A DNA stretch of 36,165 nt from RGIG7213 sp045545665 (GCA_045545665.1 JAZQBL010000041.1:1-36165); one strand, 5' to 3'. Shown: positions 1 to 7,127, counted from the first letter of the stretch. The notes: generated by a model from the sequence alone, not told the origin. A program made the numbers and translations.

Positions 1-40
1 GAATGAAATGAGCTTTGGGGGTTCGCTGCGGAGCGTGACG

Positions 41-180
41 GAAGGAGCCTGCGCGACTTTGAAATCTGATGAAACTTTACGGCAACGCGCTCTCCCTCAG
101 TCGTCTACGGCACCAGCTCCCTCCCGGAGGGAGCCTATTTATGCGAAACGGTTGAAATGTTTACAAAGTTATGGTGTAAT
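41..180 (+). repeat. 140-bp dispersed repeat, copy 1 (carries a promoter)
   Basis: This stretch aligns without gaps to 1321-1460 at a constant offset of 1280, with 11 differences in 140 positions by eye (about 92% identity). It holds a perfect 9-bp palindromic stem at 116-134 (GCTCCCTCC, one base, GGAGGGAGC). It ends exactly at the -10 box of a sigma-A-like promoter. It ends 25 bases before the start codon of the membrane-protein gene at 206. Sequence to the left of 41 probably belongs to the same larger repeat unit, cut by the window edge. A short open frame across 8-190 is only the repeat read as protein. Confidence 0.85.
152..180 (+). promoter_or_regulatory. Sigma-A-like promoter inside repeat copy 1
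   Basis: TTGAAA (152-157), 17-nt spacer, TGTAAT (175-180). The spacer contains TTTACAAA. The -10 box is weaker than in repeat copy 2, which has TATAAT. The predicted RNA start is near 187, just ahead of the AAAGGCGG ribosome binding site of the gene at 206. Confidence 0.65.
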
Positions 181-205
181 AGAAAAATAGAAAGGCGGTG
201 GAATA

Positions 206-919
206 ATGAAAGCATCTTTTTATAAAAAATTGCAAGATGATTTTGTTATGATTAGATTCATGCAATATCAGGATTCCTTTGACCAAGGAAAATATGATTC
301 AACAGTTCTATCAATCAGAGAAGCAAGGAAAAAGATAAATATGCATTCAGCACCTGATGAAAAAAACATCTTGCTTTATTGTATCGATACCTTGTTTGAA
401 ATCTTAAATGAGGGCGATAAACAAAAAATTTTTGATTTTGCTGATGCTATACATAATATCCCCGAAATATATATGCAGAAACGGAATTTATATTCATTTC
501 GCAAAGAATTGAAAGTATTCCAAAAGAAATACGGCAAGCATTATTTTGCATTTATAAACGAGGTAAAACCTCATTTCACAAAAAAAGCACCAAAGAACAA
601 ATGGGAATATTTTTCTGCTGCTTCTGATGAAGATTTTAAAATACTGCACCCCGTTGGATATAAGTGGCTTTGCGGTATAGGGATCACTGCGTTAATGCTA
701 CCACAAATTATTTATTTGATATATGTTATAGCCATAAACCCTGCACCAAACGAATGGACACTGATGCTGGGATATGTCGGTACATTCATTGTCGGTATAG
801 GTCTATTTAATATTGTCGCAGCTTGGATACATCAATACCTTGGTCATTTGTTAACGGCGGTATGTTTGTTAGGTGGTACGGCACTTACTTTGTTTTCAAT
901 GTATTTGCTCTATACATAG
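206..919 (+). CDS. Unknown protein with three C-terminal membrane segments
   Basis: I do not recognise the family of this 237-residue protein. Residues 1-145 are hydrophilic, rich in lysine and aromatic residues, and look mostly helical. Three hydrophobic segments follow at about 153-177, 184-207 and 211-236, and the protein stops almost directly after the last. No signal peptide is visible, so the N-terminal part is probably cytoplasmic, although topology is not certain. The start is ATG with AAAGGCGG upstream at good spacing. It stands alone between a repeat-borne promoter (152-180) and a bidirectional terminator (1044-1075). No enzymatic motif was seen. It could be a small sensor or an accessory orphan, but no function is claimed. 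Confidence 0.7.
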   Translation: MKASFYKKLQDDFVMIRFMQYQDSFDQGKYDSTVLSIREARKKINMHSAPDEKNILLYCIDTLFEILNEGDKQKIFDFADAIHNIPEIYMQKRNLYSFRKELKVFQKKYGKHYFAFINEVKPHFTKKAPKNKWEYFSAASDEDFKILHPVGYKWLCGIGITALMLPQIIYLIYVIAINPAPNEWTLMLGYVGTFIVGIGLFNIVAAWIHQYLGHLLTAVCLLGGTALTLFSMYLLYT

Positions 920-1043
920 GACTCGTTTACAAGCATGGCATTGCGCCCTGTAAGACAGCGATCACGTGCAACTCCATCATCGCCAAGGGGTTAGTGTACC
1001 CTCTGCGAAATCAGTGTGTATCCAAATCGGACACACGTCACAG

Positions 1044-1075
1044 AAAAAAGCACTTGCGCGAGCAAGTGCTTTTTT
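1044..1075. terminator. Bidirectional intrinsic terminator
   Basis: Perfect 8-bp stem GCACTTGC / GCAAGTGC with a GCGA tetraloop. It is flanked by six A on the left and six T on the right, so it can act on both strands. It follows the gene at 206-919 by about 125 bp. Confidence 0.85.
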
Positions 1076-1083
1076 CAACTAAA

Positions 1084-1319
1084 TCCGCCTTCAGCGGAAG
1101 AAATCCACCTACGGTGGATGAAATCGCTTCGCGATGAAATCTGCCTTGCGGCAGGATGTAGAGGCGGATTTAATTTCATCTGAGGCGGAACGCCGAAGAT
1201 TTCATCCGAGCTTGCTCGGATTTCATCGCGCAAAGCGCGATTTCATCCTTTTCGGTTCTGTAGCCGGATTCGAACCGGCGAAAGCCTTCCTCCGAGAGGA
1301 AGTGGGACCACGAAGTGGT
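1084..1319. repeat. Chain of about ten mini-hairpins with shared linkers
   Basis: Successive short perfect stems with tiny loops are at 1084-1098, 1103-1119, 1123-1135, 1141-1154, 1184-1194, 1204-1221, 1225-1241, 1263-1279, 1286-1302 and 1307-1319. Stem sequences differ from one another, but loops are 2-7 nt. The linkers of the first seven are nearly constant. They read GATGAAATC or close to it in the left half (to about 1140) and GATTTCATC in the right half (1198-1248). These are reverse complements, so the array is an inverted structure centred near 1170. Repeat copy 2 abuts its right end. The family identity was not searched. Confidence 0.8.
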
Positions 1320-1320
1320 G

Positions 1321-1460
1321 GAAGGAGCCTGCGTGACTTTGAAATATGATTAAACTTTATGGTAACGCACTCTCCCTCAGTCGCCTACGGCACCAGCTCC
1401 CTCCCGGAGGGAGCCTATTTATGCGAAACAGTTGAAATGTTTGCAAAGTTATGATATAAT
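1321..1460 (+). repeat. 140-bp dispersed repeat, copy 2 (carries a promoter)
   Basis: Second copy of the element at 41-180, ungapped and about 92% identical. It includes the same 19-nt palindrome (1396-1414) and the same terminal promoter, here with a consensus TATAAT. It ends 23 bases before the ATG of the ADP-ribosylglycohydrolase gene. Copy 1 holds the equivalent position before its own gene. Confidence 0.85.
1432..1460 (+). promoter_or_regulatory. Sigma-A-like promoter inside repeat copy 2
   Basis: TTGAAA (1432-1437), 17-nt spacer, TATAAT (1455-1460). The spacer contains the perfect palindrome TTTGCAAA. It drives the gene at 1484, with a predicted RNA start near 1467. Confidence 0.8.
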
Positions 1461-1483
1461 CAGCCGAAAGAGGTGATGGAGCT

Positions 1484-2293
1484 ATGTTCGGAGCAATATA
1501 CGGAGATATAATCGGTTCGTATTATGAACTTCACTGCACAAAAGATTACAATTTCGAATTTGACAAAGACAGTTTTTTTACAGATGACAGCGTATTGATA
1601 GCAGCAGTCTGCAAAGCGATTCTCAACAATCCGTCCGAAATATCAAAATGGACTCTCCGCGCCCGCGGCAAAGAATACGCCTTACATTACCGTCAATATT
1701 ATTCATATCATCCGCACGCAGGATTCGGCAATATGTTTGCCGAATGGGCAAAAAATCCGTATTCAAGAAACGGACACAGTTATGCAAACGGTGCATCTAT
1801 GCGCGTTATTCCTATCGGATACGCTTATGATTCATTAGATCAGACACTCTTGCAAGCAAAAGCAAGCTGTATTTCTACCCACAATCACCGTGAAGCAATC
1901 GTTGGAGCGCAAGCGGTTGCCTCATCAATCTTTATGGCACGGAACGGTGCGGATAAAGAACAGATCAAAACGTATTTAGAAAAAACATTCAAATATAAAC
2001 TGTCAACACCGCTCTCCATTATTAGAGAAACACACGTTTTTGACAGCCGCACATCGTACAGTGTTCCGCCTGCAATTATTGCATTTTTGGAATCCGCAGA
2101 TTATGAAAGTTCAATTAGAAATGCAATCTCGCTCGGCGGCGATGCAGACACACAGGCGTGCATCGCCGGCGGTATTGCAGAGGCTTATTACAAGACGATA
2201 CCCGATAAAATCAAGCATTTTTGCGATAGCAGAATTGATATTACAATAAAATCCGTCGTAAAAGAATTCAACCAAAAATATCTGATTACGTAA
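1484..2293 (+). CDS. ADP-ribosylglycohydrolase-family protein (DraG/ARH fold)
   Basis: This 269-residue protein has the DraG/ARH signatures in order. The N-terminal GAIYGDIIGS is at 3-12, the metal-binding TDDS at 33-36, a THNH histidine pair at 132-135, and the second metal loop SLGGDADTQACIAGG at 216-230. The aspartates expected to hold the magnesium pair are present, so activity is plausible. Members remove ADP-ribose from arginine or other targets, or act on related ADP-ribose compounds. The substrate cannot be read from sequence. The length is usual for the family. The start is ATG after AGAGGTGATGG at 5-nt spacing. It is driven by the promoter in repeat copy 2 and probably shares its transcript with the unknown gene at 2313. 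It may be an immunity or housekeeping hydrolase. Confidence 0.88.
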   Translation: MFGAIYGDIIGSYYELHCTKDYNFEFDKDSFFTDDSVLIAAVCKAILNNPSEISKWTLRARGKEYALHYRQYYSYHPHAGFGNMFAEWAKNPYSRNGHSYANGASMRVIPIGYAYDSLDQTLLQAKASCISTHNHREAIVGAQAVASSIFMARNGADKEQIKTYLEKTFKYKLSTPLSIIRETHVFDSRTSYSVPPAIIAFLESADYESSIRNAISLGGDADTQACIAGGIAEAYYKTIPDKIKHFCDSRIDITIKSVVKEFNQKYLIT

Positions 2294-2312
2294 GAAAGGT
2301 ATATAGACAAGC

Positions 2313-2678
2313 ATGAAGCTCATTTCGGATATCCGTTTATTTGAATCAAGCGTACCCAATATTGACGGAAATCCTTCCCCTCATTACATTGGAAAATTAT
2401 ATCAATACGAAAGTTTGGATTGTTTGGATGTAATTGAACGTCTTTTGTTTCTTTTGCGTTACCGAGGCTTTGGATTTGACGGTTTTGATCATCTGTATTT
2501 GAATTTCACACCGTGTATTTCTTCAAGTGAAGTGCAAGACGTCAACCGTTATAACATCAGAGAATTTTCGTGGTATCATTTTGTTGATGCAGGCTGTAAG
2601 CCAGATAAGCACGATATCTATCGGCAAAACCTCCGTGCGTATTATGCCGAGAAAAAACTTCTACTCAGATTATTTTGA
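2313..2678 (+). CDS. Unknown small protein, probable 3' frameshift
   Basis: The family of this 121-residue reading is not recognised. It has no signal peptide or membrane segment and is rich in Tyr, Phe, Asp and Arg. As read, it ends in a run of leucines after Lys-Lys. The codons change in an A6 tract (2652-2657). If one base is skipped there, the frame continues as NFYSDYFDLTPIKIKW and stops at 2706, which is compositionally like the rest of the protein. The terminator at 2731 then follows at a natural distance. I therefore suspect an indel (real or a sequencing error) and a native product of about 130 residues. The start ATG has GAAAGG 13 nt upstream, which is long, but an in-frame stop at 2304 excludes an earlier start. 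It lies 19 bp after the ADP-ribosylglycohydrolase gene, on the same transcript. Confidence 0.6.
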   Translation: MKLISDIRLFESSVPNIDGNPSPHYIGKLYQYESLDCLDVIERLLFLLRYRGFGFDGFDHLYLNFTPCISSSEVQDVNRYNIREFSWYHFVDAGCKPDKHDIYRQNLRAYYAEKKLLLRLF

Positions 2679-2730
2679 TCTGACACCTATAAAAATCAAA
2701 TGGTAAAAAACATCTGTAAGATTTTAAAAT

Positions 2731-2759
2731 AAAAAGGCAGGCCGCCGTCTGTCTTTTTT
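2731..2759 (+). terminator. Intrinsic terminator after the ARH/unknown gene pair
   Basis: 12-bp stem (2731-2742 with 2747-2758, two G-U pairs), CGCC loop, and a T6 run formed by the 3' arm and one more T. It closes the 1484-2706 unit. Confidence 0.8.
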
Positions 2760-2774
2760 ATTTTTATAATTGTC

Positions 2775-2803
2775 TTGAAAACATTGACAACTTATGATAT
2801 AAT
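2775..2803 (+). promoter_or_regulatory. Sigma-A promoter of the MFS transporter unit
   Basis: TTGAAA (2775-2780), 17-nt spacer, TATAAT (2798-2803). The last eleven bases before and through the -10 (TTATGATATAAT) match those of repeat copy 2. The RNA start is expected near 2810. Confidence 0.75.
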
Positions 2804-2866
2804 CAAAGCGTTTAGCATTACAATGATATTTTATGCTGAAAAATCAACAAACAGGAGAATTTGTTT

Positions 2867-4153
2867 ATGAAAACCAAACTTTCACCAAGATTCTGGACAG
2901 CCCTTACACTGTTCAGTCTTATCGGGCAAGTAGCCTGGGTCGTGGAAAATATGTATCTGAACGTCTTTATTTACAAGATGTTCAACGCATCCGCGGCTGA
3001 CATTTCCGCTATGGTATCCGCCAGTGCCGTTTCCGCAACGCTCACCACGGTTCTGATTGGCGCACTTTCCGACAAGCTCGGAAAACGAAAAGTGTTTATG
3101 TGCGGCGGATACATCCTTTGGGGTATATCCATACTCGGATTTGCTTTTCTTAAAGAAGATCTGATATCTCCCATTTTCCCCGGTGCTGCTTCCGTTTCGG
3201 CAATATGCGTTACCCTTGTAATAGTTCTTGACTGTCTTATGACGTTTTTCGGTTCAAGTGCAAACGATGCCGCTTTCAACGCTTGGCTTACCGACAGCAC
3301 AGACGATACAAACCGAGGTGCCGCCGAGGGCATCAACTCCATGATGCCTCTTGTGGCAATACTTGCCGTATTCGGCGGTTTCATGGCGTTCAACCTTGAT
3401 CTTCCCCAAAGCTGGACTTACATTTTCGTCATCATCGGTGCTGTTGTAATTGCTGTCGGAATTCTCGGCTGCTTTATAATAACCGAGCCGAAGCTTACCC
3501 CGGCAAAGGAAAGTTATTTCAGAACTGTAGTTCACGGCTTTTTACCGTCAACTGTAAAAAGCAACCCTTCCCTTTACTTCTATCTTTTAGCTTTCATCGT
3601 TTTAAATATATCAATACAGATATTTATGCCGTATCTCATCCTCTATTACGAGGTTTCGCTTAATATGCCCGACTACGTTTTGATAATGGCGCCCGCCATT
3701 ATTTTGGCATCTGTAGCGACAGCTTTCTGGGGAAAGGTATACGACAAAAAGGGATTCGATTTTGCATCTGTTTGGAGCATCGGCTCGCTTTGCTTAGGCT
3801 ACGTACTTCTTTATCTGTTCCGTTCCACTGCCCTTGTGTTCGTAGGTTCACTGTTTATGATGTGCGGATACCTCTGCTCGATGGCTGTATTCGGAGCAAA
3901 GATCCGTGATCTCACCCCCGCCGGCAGTGCCGGAAAATTCCAGGGTATCCGCATATTCTCGCAGGTTCTCGTACCCGGAATCGTAGGTCCTTTTATAGGT
4001 AAGACTGTTCTTGCAAACGCTGAAAAAATAGTCGGAAACGACGGAACGGAATCGTTTGTTCCGAATTCCAACATATTCCTCGCAGCTCTTGCTGCCGCAG
4101 TTGTTCTTACAGCGGTACTTGTTGCAGAAAAGCTTATAAAGAAGAAACGCTAA
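2867..4153 (+). CDS. Major facilitator superfamily transporter
   Basis: This is a polytopic membrane protein of 428 residues with about twelve hydrophobic helices in two sets of six. The loop between helices 2 and 3 carries the MFS motif A form GALSDKLGKRK. A similar, weaker motif (WGKVYDKKG) appears after helix 8, as expected from the internal duplication. The general look is reminiscent of the sugar:cation (GPH-like) branch, but the substrate cannot be assigned. I chose ATG 2867 over TTG 2861 because AGGAG at 2853 is 9 nt from the former and only 3 nt from the latter. It has its own promoter. The YwqG-like gene begins one base after its stop, which suggests translational coupling. Confidence 0.85.
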   Translation: MKTKLSPRFWTALTLFSLIGQVAWVVENMYLNVFIYKMFNASAADISAMVSASAVSATLTTVLIGALSDKLGKRKVFMCGGYILWGISILGFAFLKEDLISPIFPGAASVSAICVTLVIVLDCLMTFFGSSANDAAFNAWLTDSTDDTNRGAAEGINSMMPLVAILAVFGGFMAFNLDLPQSWTYIFVIIGAVVIAVGILGCFIITEPKLTPAKESYFRTVVHGFLPSTVKSNPSLYFYLLAFIVLNISIQIFMPYLILYYEVSLNMPDYVLIMAPAIILASVATAFWGKVYDKKGFDFASVWSIGSLCLGYVLLYLFRSTALVFVGSLFMMCGYLCSMAVFGAKIRDLTPAGSAGKFQGIRIFSQVLVPGIVGPFIGKTVLANAEKIVGNDGTESFVPNSNIFLAALAAAVVLTAVLVAEKLIKKKR

Positions 4154-4154
4154 A

Positions 4155-5024
4155 ATGTTTAAAAAAAAGAAAAATGCTGCAGATCTTGATGAAATACTGA
4201 ATACTCTCGTCAAAAACGAAATATCCGTCAAAGTGTACAGATCTGAAAACAGCAGTGATATACACAGGAGCAAGTTCGGCGGCAGACCTGCCGCAACACC
4301 GTATTTTGAATGGCCGAGGTTTGAAGCGGAAAACTTTGACAATGAATCAGCCAACAGACCGCTTTCATTTCTCTGTCAGATAAATCTCGAAGAGATAAGT
4401 TCATTTGATAAAGACAATCTGCTTCCGAAAAAAGGATTACTTCTTTTCTTCTACGAGCAGGAGTCGATGCGTTGGGGCTTTGACCCTGAAGATAACGGCT
4501 GCTCACGTGTGTACTATTTTGAAGACACAGATGCCCTTTTACCCTCCGATTTTCCGGAAGATCTGAAGGAAGAATACCGTGTTAAAGAATACACGCTTAC
4601 GTTCGGTTGTCAAAATTCTTACCCGAGCTTTGAAGAGTTTGAATGTCATTCCGATACAGAATGTGATTGGGATGACTATGACAGTGCCGTTGAAAACAAG
4701 GGGTATGAAATAGTCTGTGAACGCCACAAGCTTCTCGGTTATGCCGACCTCATTCAGGGTGAAATACTTACCGAATGTGAAAGAACCGTACGAGGGCTTT
4801 ACTGCGGTGATCCGCAGAGTTACGAAAACACGCCCAAAGACGTAACGAAAGATATAGAAAGAAAAGCTTCTGATTGGGTATTGCTCTTTCAAATGGCATC
4901 AATATGTGACTCTGATTATGAGCTGATGTTCGGAGACCTCGGAAATCTTTATTTCTATATCCGAAAGCAAGACCTGAAAGAACGAAATTTCGACAATGTA
5001 TGGCTCGTTTTACAATGCGGATGA
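4155..5024 (+). CDS. DUF1963 / YwqG-family protein
   Basis: This is a 289-residue soluble, acidic protein. It follows the DUF1963 pattern. FGGRPAATPYFEWP near 36-50 is followed by PLSFLCQINLEEI, LLPKKGLLLFFYE, a mid-region ending in KLLGYADLIQGE, and the closing WVLLFQMAS... LMFGDLGNLYFYI block. That is the full family length. YwqG-like proteins have a beta-rich fold and no proven enzymatic role. They occur near polymorphic-toxin genes in some Firmicutes (recalled, not checked). No toxin gene lies next to it here. The start follows the MFS stop by one base and has only a weak purine stretch, so translation probably depends on the upstream gene. Confidence 0.85.
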   Translation: MFKKKKNAADLDEILNTLVKNEISVKVYRSENSSDIHRSKFGGRPAATPYFEWPRFEAENFDNESANRPLSFLCQINLEEISSFDKDNLLPKKGLLLFFYEQESMRWGFDPEDNGCSRVYYFEDTDALLPSDFPEDLKEEYRVKEYTLTFGCQNSYPSFEEFECHSDTECDWDDYDSAVENKGYEIVCERHKLLGYADLIQGEILTECERTVRGLYCGDPQSYENTPKDVTKDIERKASDWVLLFQMASICDSDYELMFGDLGNLYFYIRKQDLKERNFDNVWLVLQCG

Positions 5025-5084
5025 TCTTATCCGATCGAAACTCATTGTAAAATACGCAGACAAATCAAAAAAGGTGATGCAGAA

Positions 5085-5576
5085 ATGAAATATAAAAAAC
5101 AGCGGGGGCAGGAAAGAAAACTGAAAAGTCTTATCAAGAACATACAGGATATCGTTCCTTTTGAAGACACTTCCCTTCCTTTTGAACATTTTCACGTTCC
5201 GTGCGGGCCGTTTATATCATCACCGAAAACAAGCTCAAAAACAAAAAACGCTTTTTGCAAAGCGTGGATCGAAAAAACGGAAAGCATCATAAAGCAAAAG
5301 CCGTCCGATCTGCCGTTTTGCAAAGCGGTTGCTTTAATAGACATCACCGAACTTTGGGACTCTCAAATTATAATTTTCTATAGTGAAGATCATTACAGAT
5401 CTTTTTGGGATCGAAACACACCCGAACAGTTGTGGACACTTATAGACAATACCGAAAAATCTTTTGCCAAAGAACATAATATTAAAACCGAATTAAACGA
5501 GATCTGTTATTCGGAAACGATCACGGAAGATGATCTCAATAAGACATCAACACTGTGGTTTTATGAAGAGATCTAA
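5085..5576 (+). CDS. DUF3916-like protein
   Basis: This is a 163-residue soluble protein. The features I associate with DUF3916 are a basic N-terminus (KKQRGQERKLKSLIKNI), then PFEHFHVPCGPFISSPKTSSK, a central KAVALIDITELWDSQIIIF strand-helix-strand and an aromatic HYRSFWDRNTPEQLWTLI segment. The assignment is from memory of the family pattern. No catalytic residues are known to me. The start ATG has AAGGTGATG at 7-8 nt. It is the third gene of the MFS unit, 60 bp after the YwqG-like gene. The next promoter begins at 5650, and no clear terminator is visible between. Confidence 0.65.
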   Translation: MKYKKQRGQERKLKSLIKNIQDIVPFEDTSLPFEHFHVPCGPFISSPKTSSKTKNAFCKAWIEKTESIIKQKPSDLPFCKAVALIDITELWDSQIIIFYSEDHYRSFWDRNTPEQLWTLIDNTEKSFAKEHNIKTELNEICYSETITEDDLNKTSTLWFYEEI

Positions 5577-5649
5577 AATTTTATTCCGTACGCCTAATAT
5601 TATACAAAAAGCAAACGATAAATGGCAAAAAATCAAATATAAAAAATAC

Positions 5650-5678
5650 TTGAAATGTTTGTAAATTTGCGATATAAT
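5650..5678 (+). promoter_or_regulatory. Sigma-A promoter of the MATE gene
   Basis: TTGAAA (5650-5655), 17-nt spacer, TATAAT (5673-5678). Its first 11 bases (TTGAAATGTTT) are identical to the repeat-borne promoters at 152 and 1432. The expected RNA start near 5685 supports the ATG at 5727 over the one at 5700. Confidence 0.75.
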
Positions 5679-5726
5679 CGGTAAGAAGGCGCAACTGCGA
5701 TGATCTCAGCAAAGGAAGTAATCAAA

Positions 5727-7112
5727 ATGGCATCACAAACCTCGGAGTATAAAAAAAGCAAATATGAAATGGATCTGTGTGATGGTTCGATAGTAAAAAA
5801 ACTGCTTCTGTTCACTCTTCCCATAATGCTTTCAAGTATGCTTCAGTTGTTGTTCAATGCCGCAGACGTGGCGGTCGTCGGTAAATTTGCAGGTGATGCG
5901 TCACTGGCTGCCGTCGGTTCAACAACTGCACTTATAAATCTTCTGACGAACGTATTTATCGGTCTTTCCGTAGGAACAAACGTCGTAACGGCAAGGCACT
6001 TTGCCGCAAAGGAAGAAAGCGAAGTAAGCAAAACTGTCCACACCTCGATATACATAAGCATCATAGGAGGTATCATTTTAACTGTCATAGGCATAATTTT
6101 CGCACCTATGATACTCACTCTTATGGGCTCGCCGGACGAAGTTTTGGACCTTGCCGCAAAATACCTCAGAATATACTTTTTAGGTATGACGGCAACGACG
6201 GTTTATAACTTCGGAAGCTCCGTGTTACGTGCGATAGGCGACACACGCAGACCTCTTATTTTTCTTATAATTTCGGGAATAATAAACGTTGTTTTGAACC
6301 TTTTACTTGTAGCTACACCTCTTGCTATGGGTGTTGCGGGGGTTGCCATTGCAACTGCAATATCGCAGTGTGTTTCAGCCGTGCTTGTTGTAATTTGTCT
6401 GATGAAGGAAAAGAGTGCGGTCCGTCTTGATTGGAAAAAATTAAGGATACACAAAGAAAAACTCATTGTAATACTTAAAATAGGTCTGCCTGCAGGCATA
6501 CAGGGTTCTTTGTTTTCCTTGTCAAACGTCGTTATCCAATCGGCTGTAAACTCTTTCGGAAAGATAGTTATAGCAGGCAACTCTGCCGCTGCAAATTTGG
6601 AAGGCTTCGTTTACGTTGCGATGAACTCATTTCATCAATCTGCAATAACATTTGTAAGTCAAAACATCGGTGCTCGGCAATACAAGCGAATAAACCGTAT
6701 AATCTTTATATCCATCGGATGCGTTACAGTTGTCGGTATTATTTTCGGCGGAAGCGTTGCATTTTTCGGAAAATATCTTTTGAGGATATACAGCAGCAGT
6801 CCCGACGTAATAACCGCAGGCGTCCTGCGTCTTGAATACATTTGCAGTATTTACTTTTTGTGCGGTATAATGGATGTGCTTGTCGGCATTTTGCGAGGAC
6901 TCGGTAAGAGCATCACCCCCATGATCGTTTCACTTATGGGCGCTTGTGCTTTCAGACTTCTTTGGATATATACGGTATTTCAGATCGAAAGATTTCACAC
7001 GATCGAAACGATCTATATTTCATATGCAATAAGCTGGATACTCACTGCACTGACGCACACTGCCGTGCTCATATATACAAGAAAACGGCTGAAAAAGATC
7101 TGGGGAATATAA
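5727..7112 (+). CDS. MATE family efflux transporter
   Basis: This is a 461-residue polytopic membrane protein with about twelve helices in two homologous halves. The N-terminal half has the MATE pattern PIMLSSMLQLLFNAADVAVV, then SLAAVGSTTALINL and FIGLSVGTNVVTAR. The second half begins with IGLPAGIQGSLFSLSNVVIQ. These match multidrug/Na+ (or H+) antiporters of the DinF/NorM group, and the length is typical. ATG 5727 is preferred because AAAGGAAG ends 8 nt before it. The ATG at 5700 would leave its ribosome binding site at the very tip of the transcript. It is monocistronic, between the promoter at 5650 and the terminator at 7128. The exported compound cannot be told. Confidence 0.9.
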   Translation: MASQTSEYKKSKYEMDLCDGSIVKKLLLFTLPIMLSSMLQLLFNAADVAVVGKFAGDASLAAVGSTTALINLLTNVFIGLSVGTNVVTARHFAAKEESEVSKTVHTSIYISIIGGIILTVIGIIFAPMILTLMGSPDEVLDLAAKYLRIYFLGMTATTVYNFGSSVLRAIGDTRRPLIFLIISGIINVVLNLLLVATPLAMGVAGVAIATAISQCVSAVLVVICLMKEKSAVRLDWKKLRIHKEKLIVILKIGLPAGIQGSLFSLSNVVIQSAVNSFGKIVIAGNSAAANLEGFVYVAMNSFHQSAITFVSQNIGARQYKRINRIIFISIGCVTVVGIIFGGSVAFFGKYLLRIYSSSPDVITAGVLRLEYICSIYFLCGIMDVLVGILRGLGKSITPMIVSLMGACAFRLLWIYTVFQIERFHTIETIYISYAISWILTALTHTAVLIYTRKRLKKIWGI

Positions 7113-7127
7113 TAAATTACAACATAT

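Larger units (their letters stand above)
920..1483. other. 564-bp non-coding interval: terminator, hairpin chain, repeat and promoter
   Basis: No believable gene lies here. From left to right it holds a bidirectional terminator (1044-1075), a chain of about ten short hairpins (1084-1319), the second copy of the 140-bp repeat (1321-1460) and the promoter of the ADP-ribosylglycohydrolase gene. Open frames that cross it are low-complexity readings of the hairpins and have no ribosome binding sites worth noting. Confidence 0.8.

Noticed and set aside
8..190. Open reading frame of 60 codons at the left edge
   Set aside because: It lies in the 140-bp repeat, overlaps its promoter and has no ribosome binding site; the repeat explains it.
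1255..1300. tRNA remnant on the minus strand (GCCGGTTCGAATCCGGC looks like a T-arm)
   Set aside because: No matching acceptor strand, D-arm or anticodon arm can be placed; it fits better as one more hairpin of the chain.
1084..1319. Hairpin chain as a CRISPR array
   Set aside because: Stems differ from each other, spacing is about 15-20 nt and irregular, and no constant 23-40-nt repeat or cas gene is present.
823..1349. Two open frames (823-1137 and 1134-1349) with protein-like length
   Set aside because: They run through the end of the membrane-protein gene, the terminator and the hairpin chain; the translated products are low-complexity readings of hairpin linkers.
2652..2658. Programmed -1 frameshift at AAAAAAC
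   Set aside because: The heptamer is not in the phase required for -1 slippage, and the continuation needs +1; an indel is simpler.
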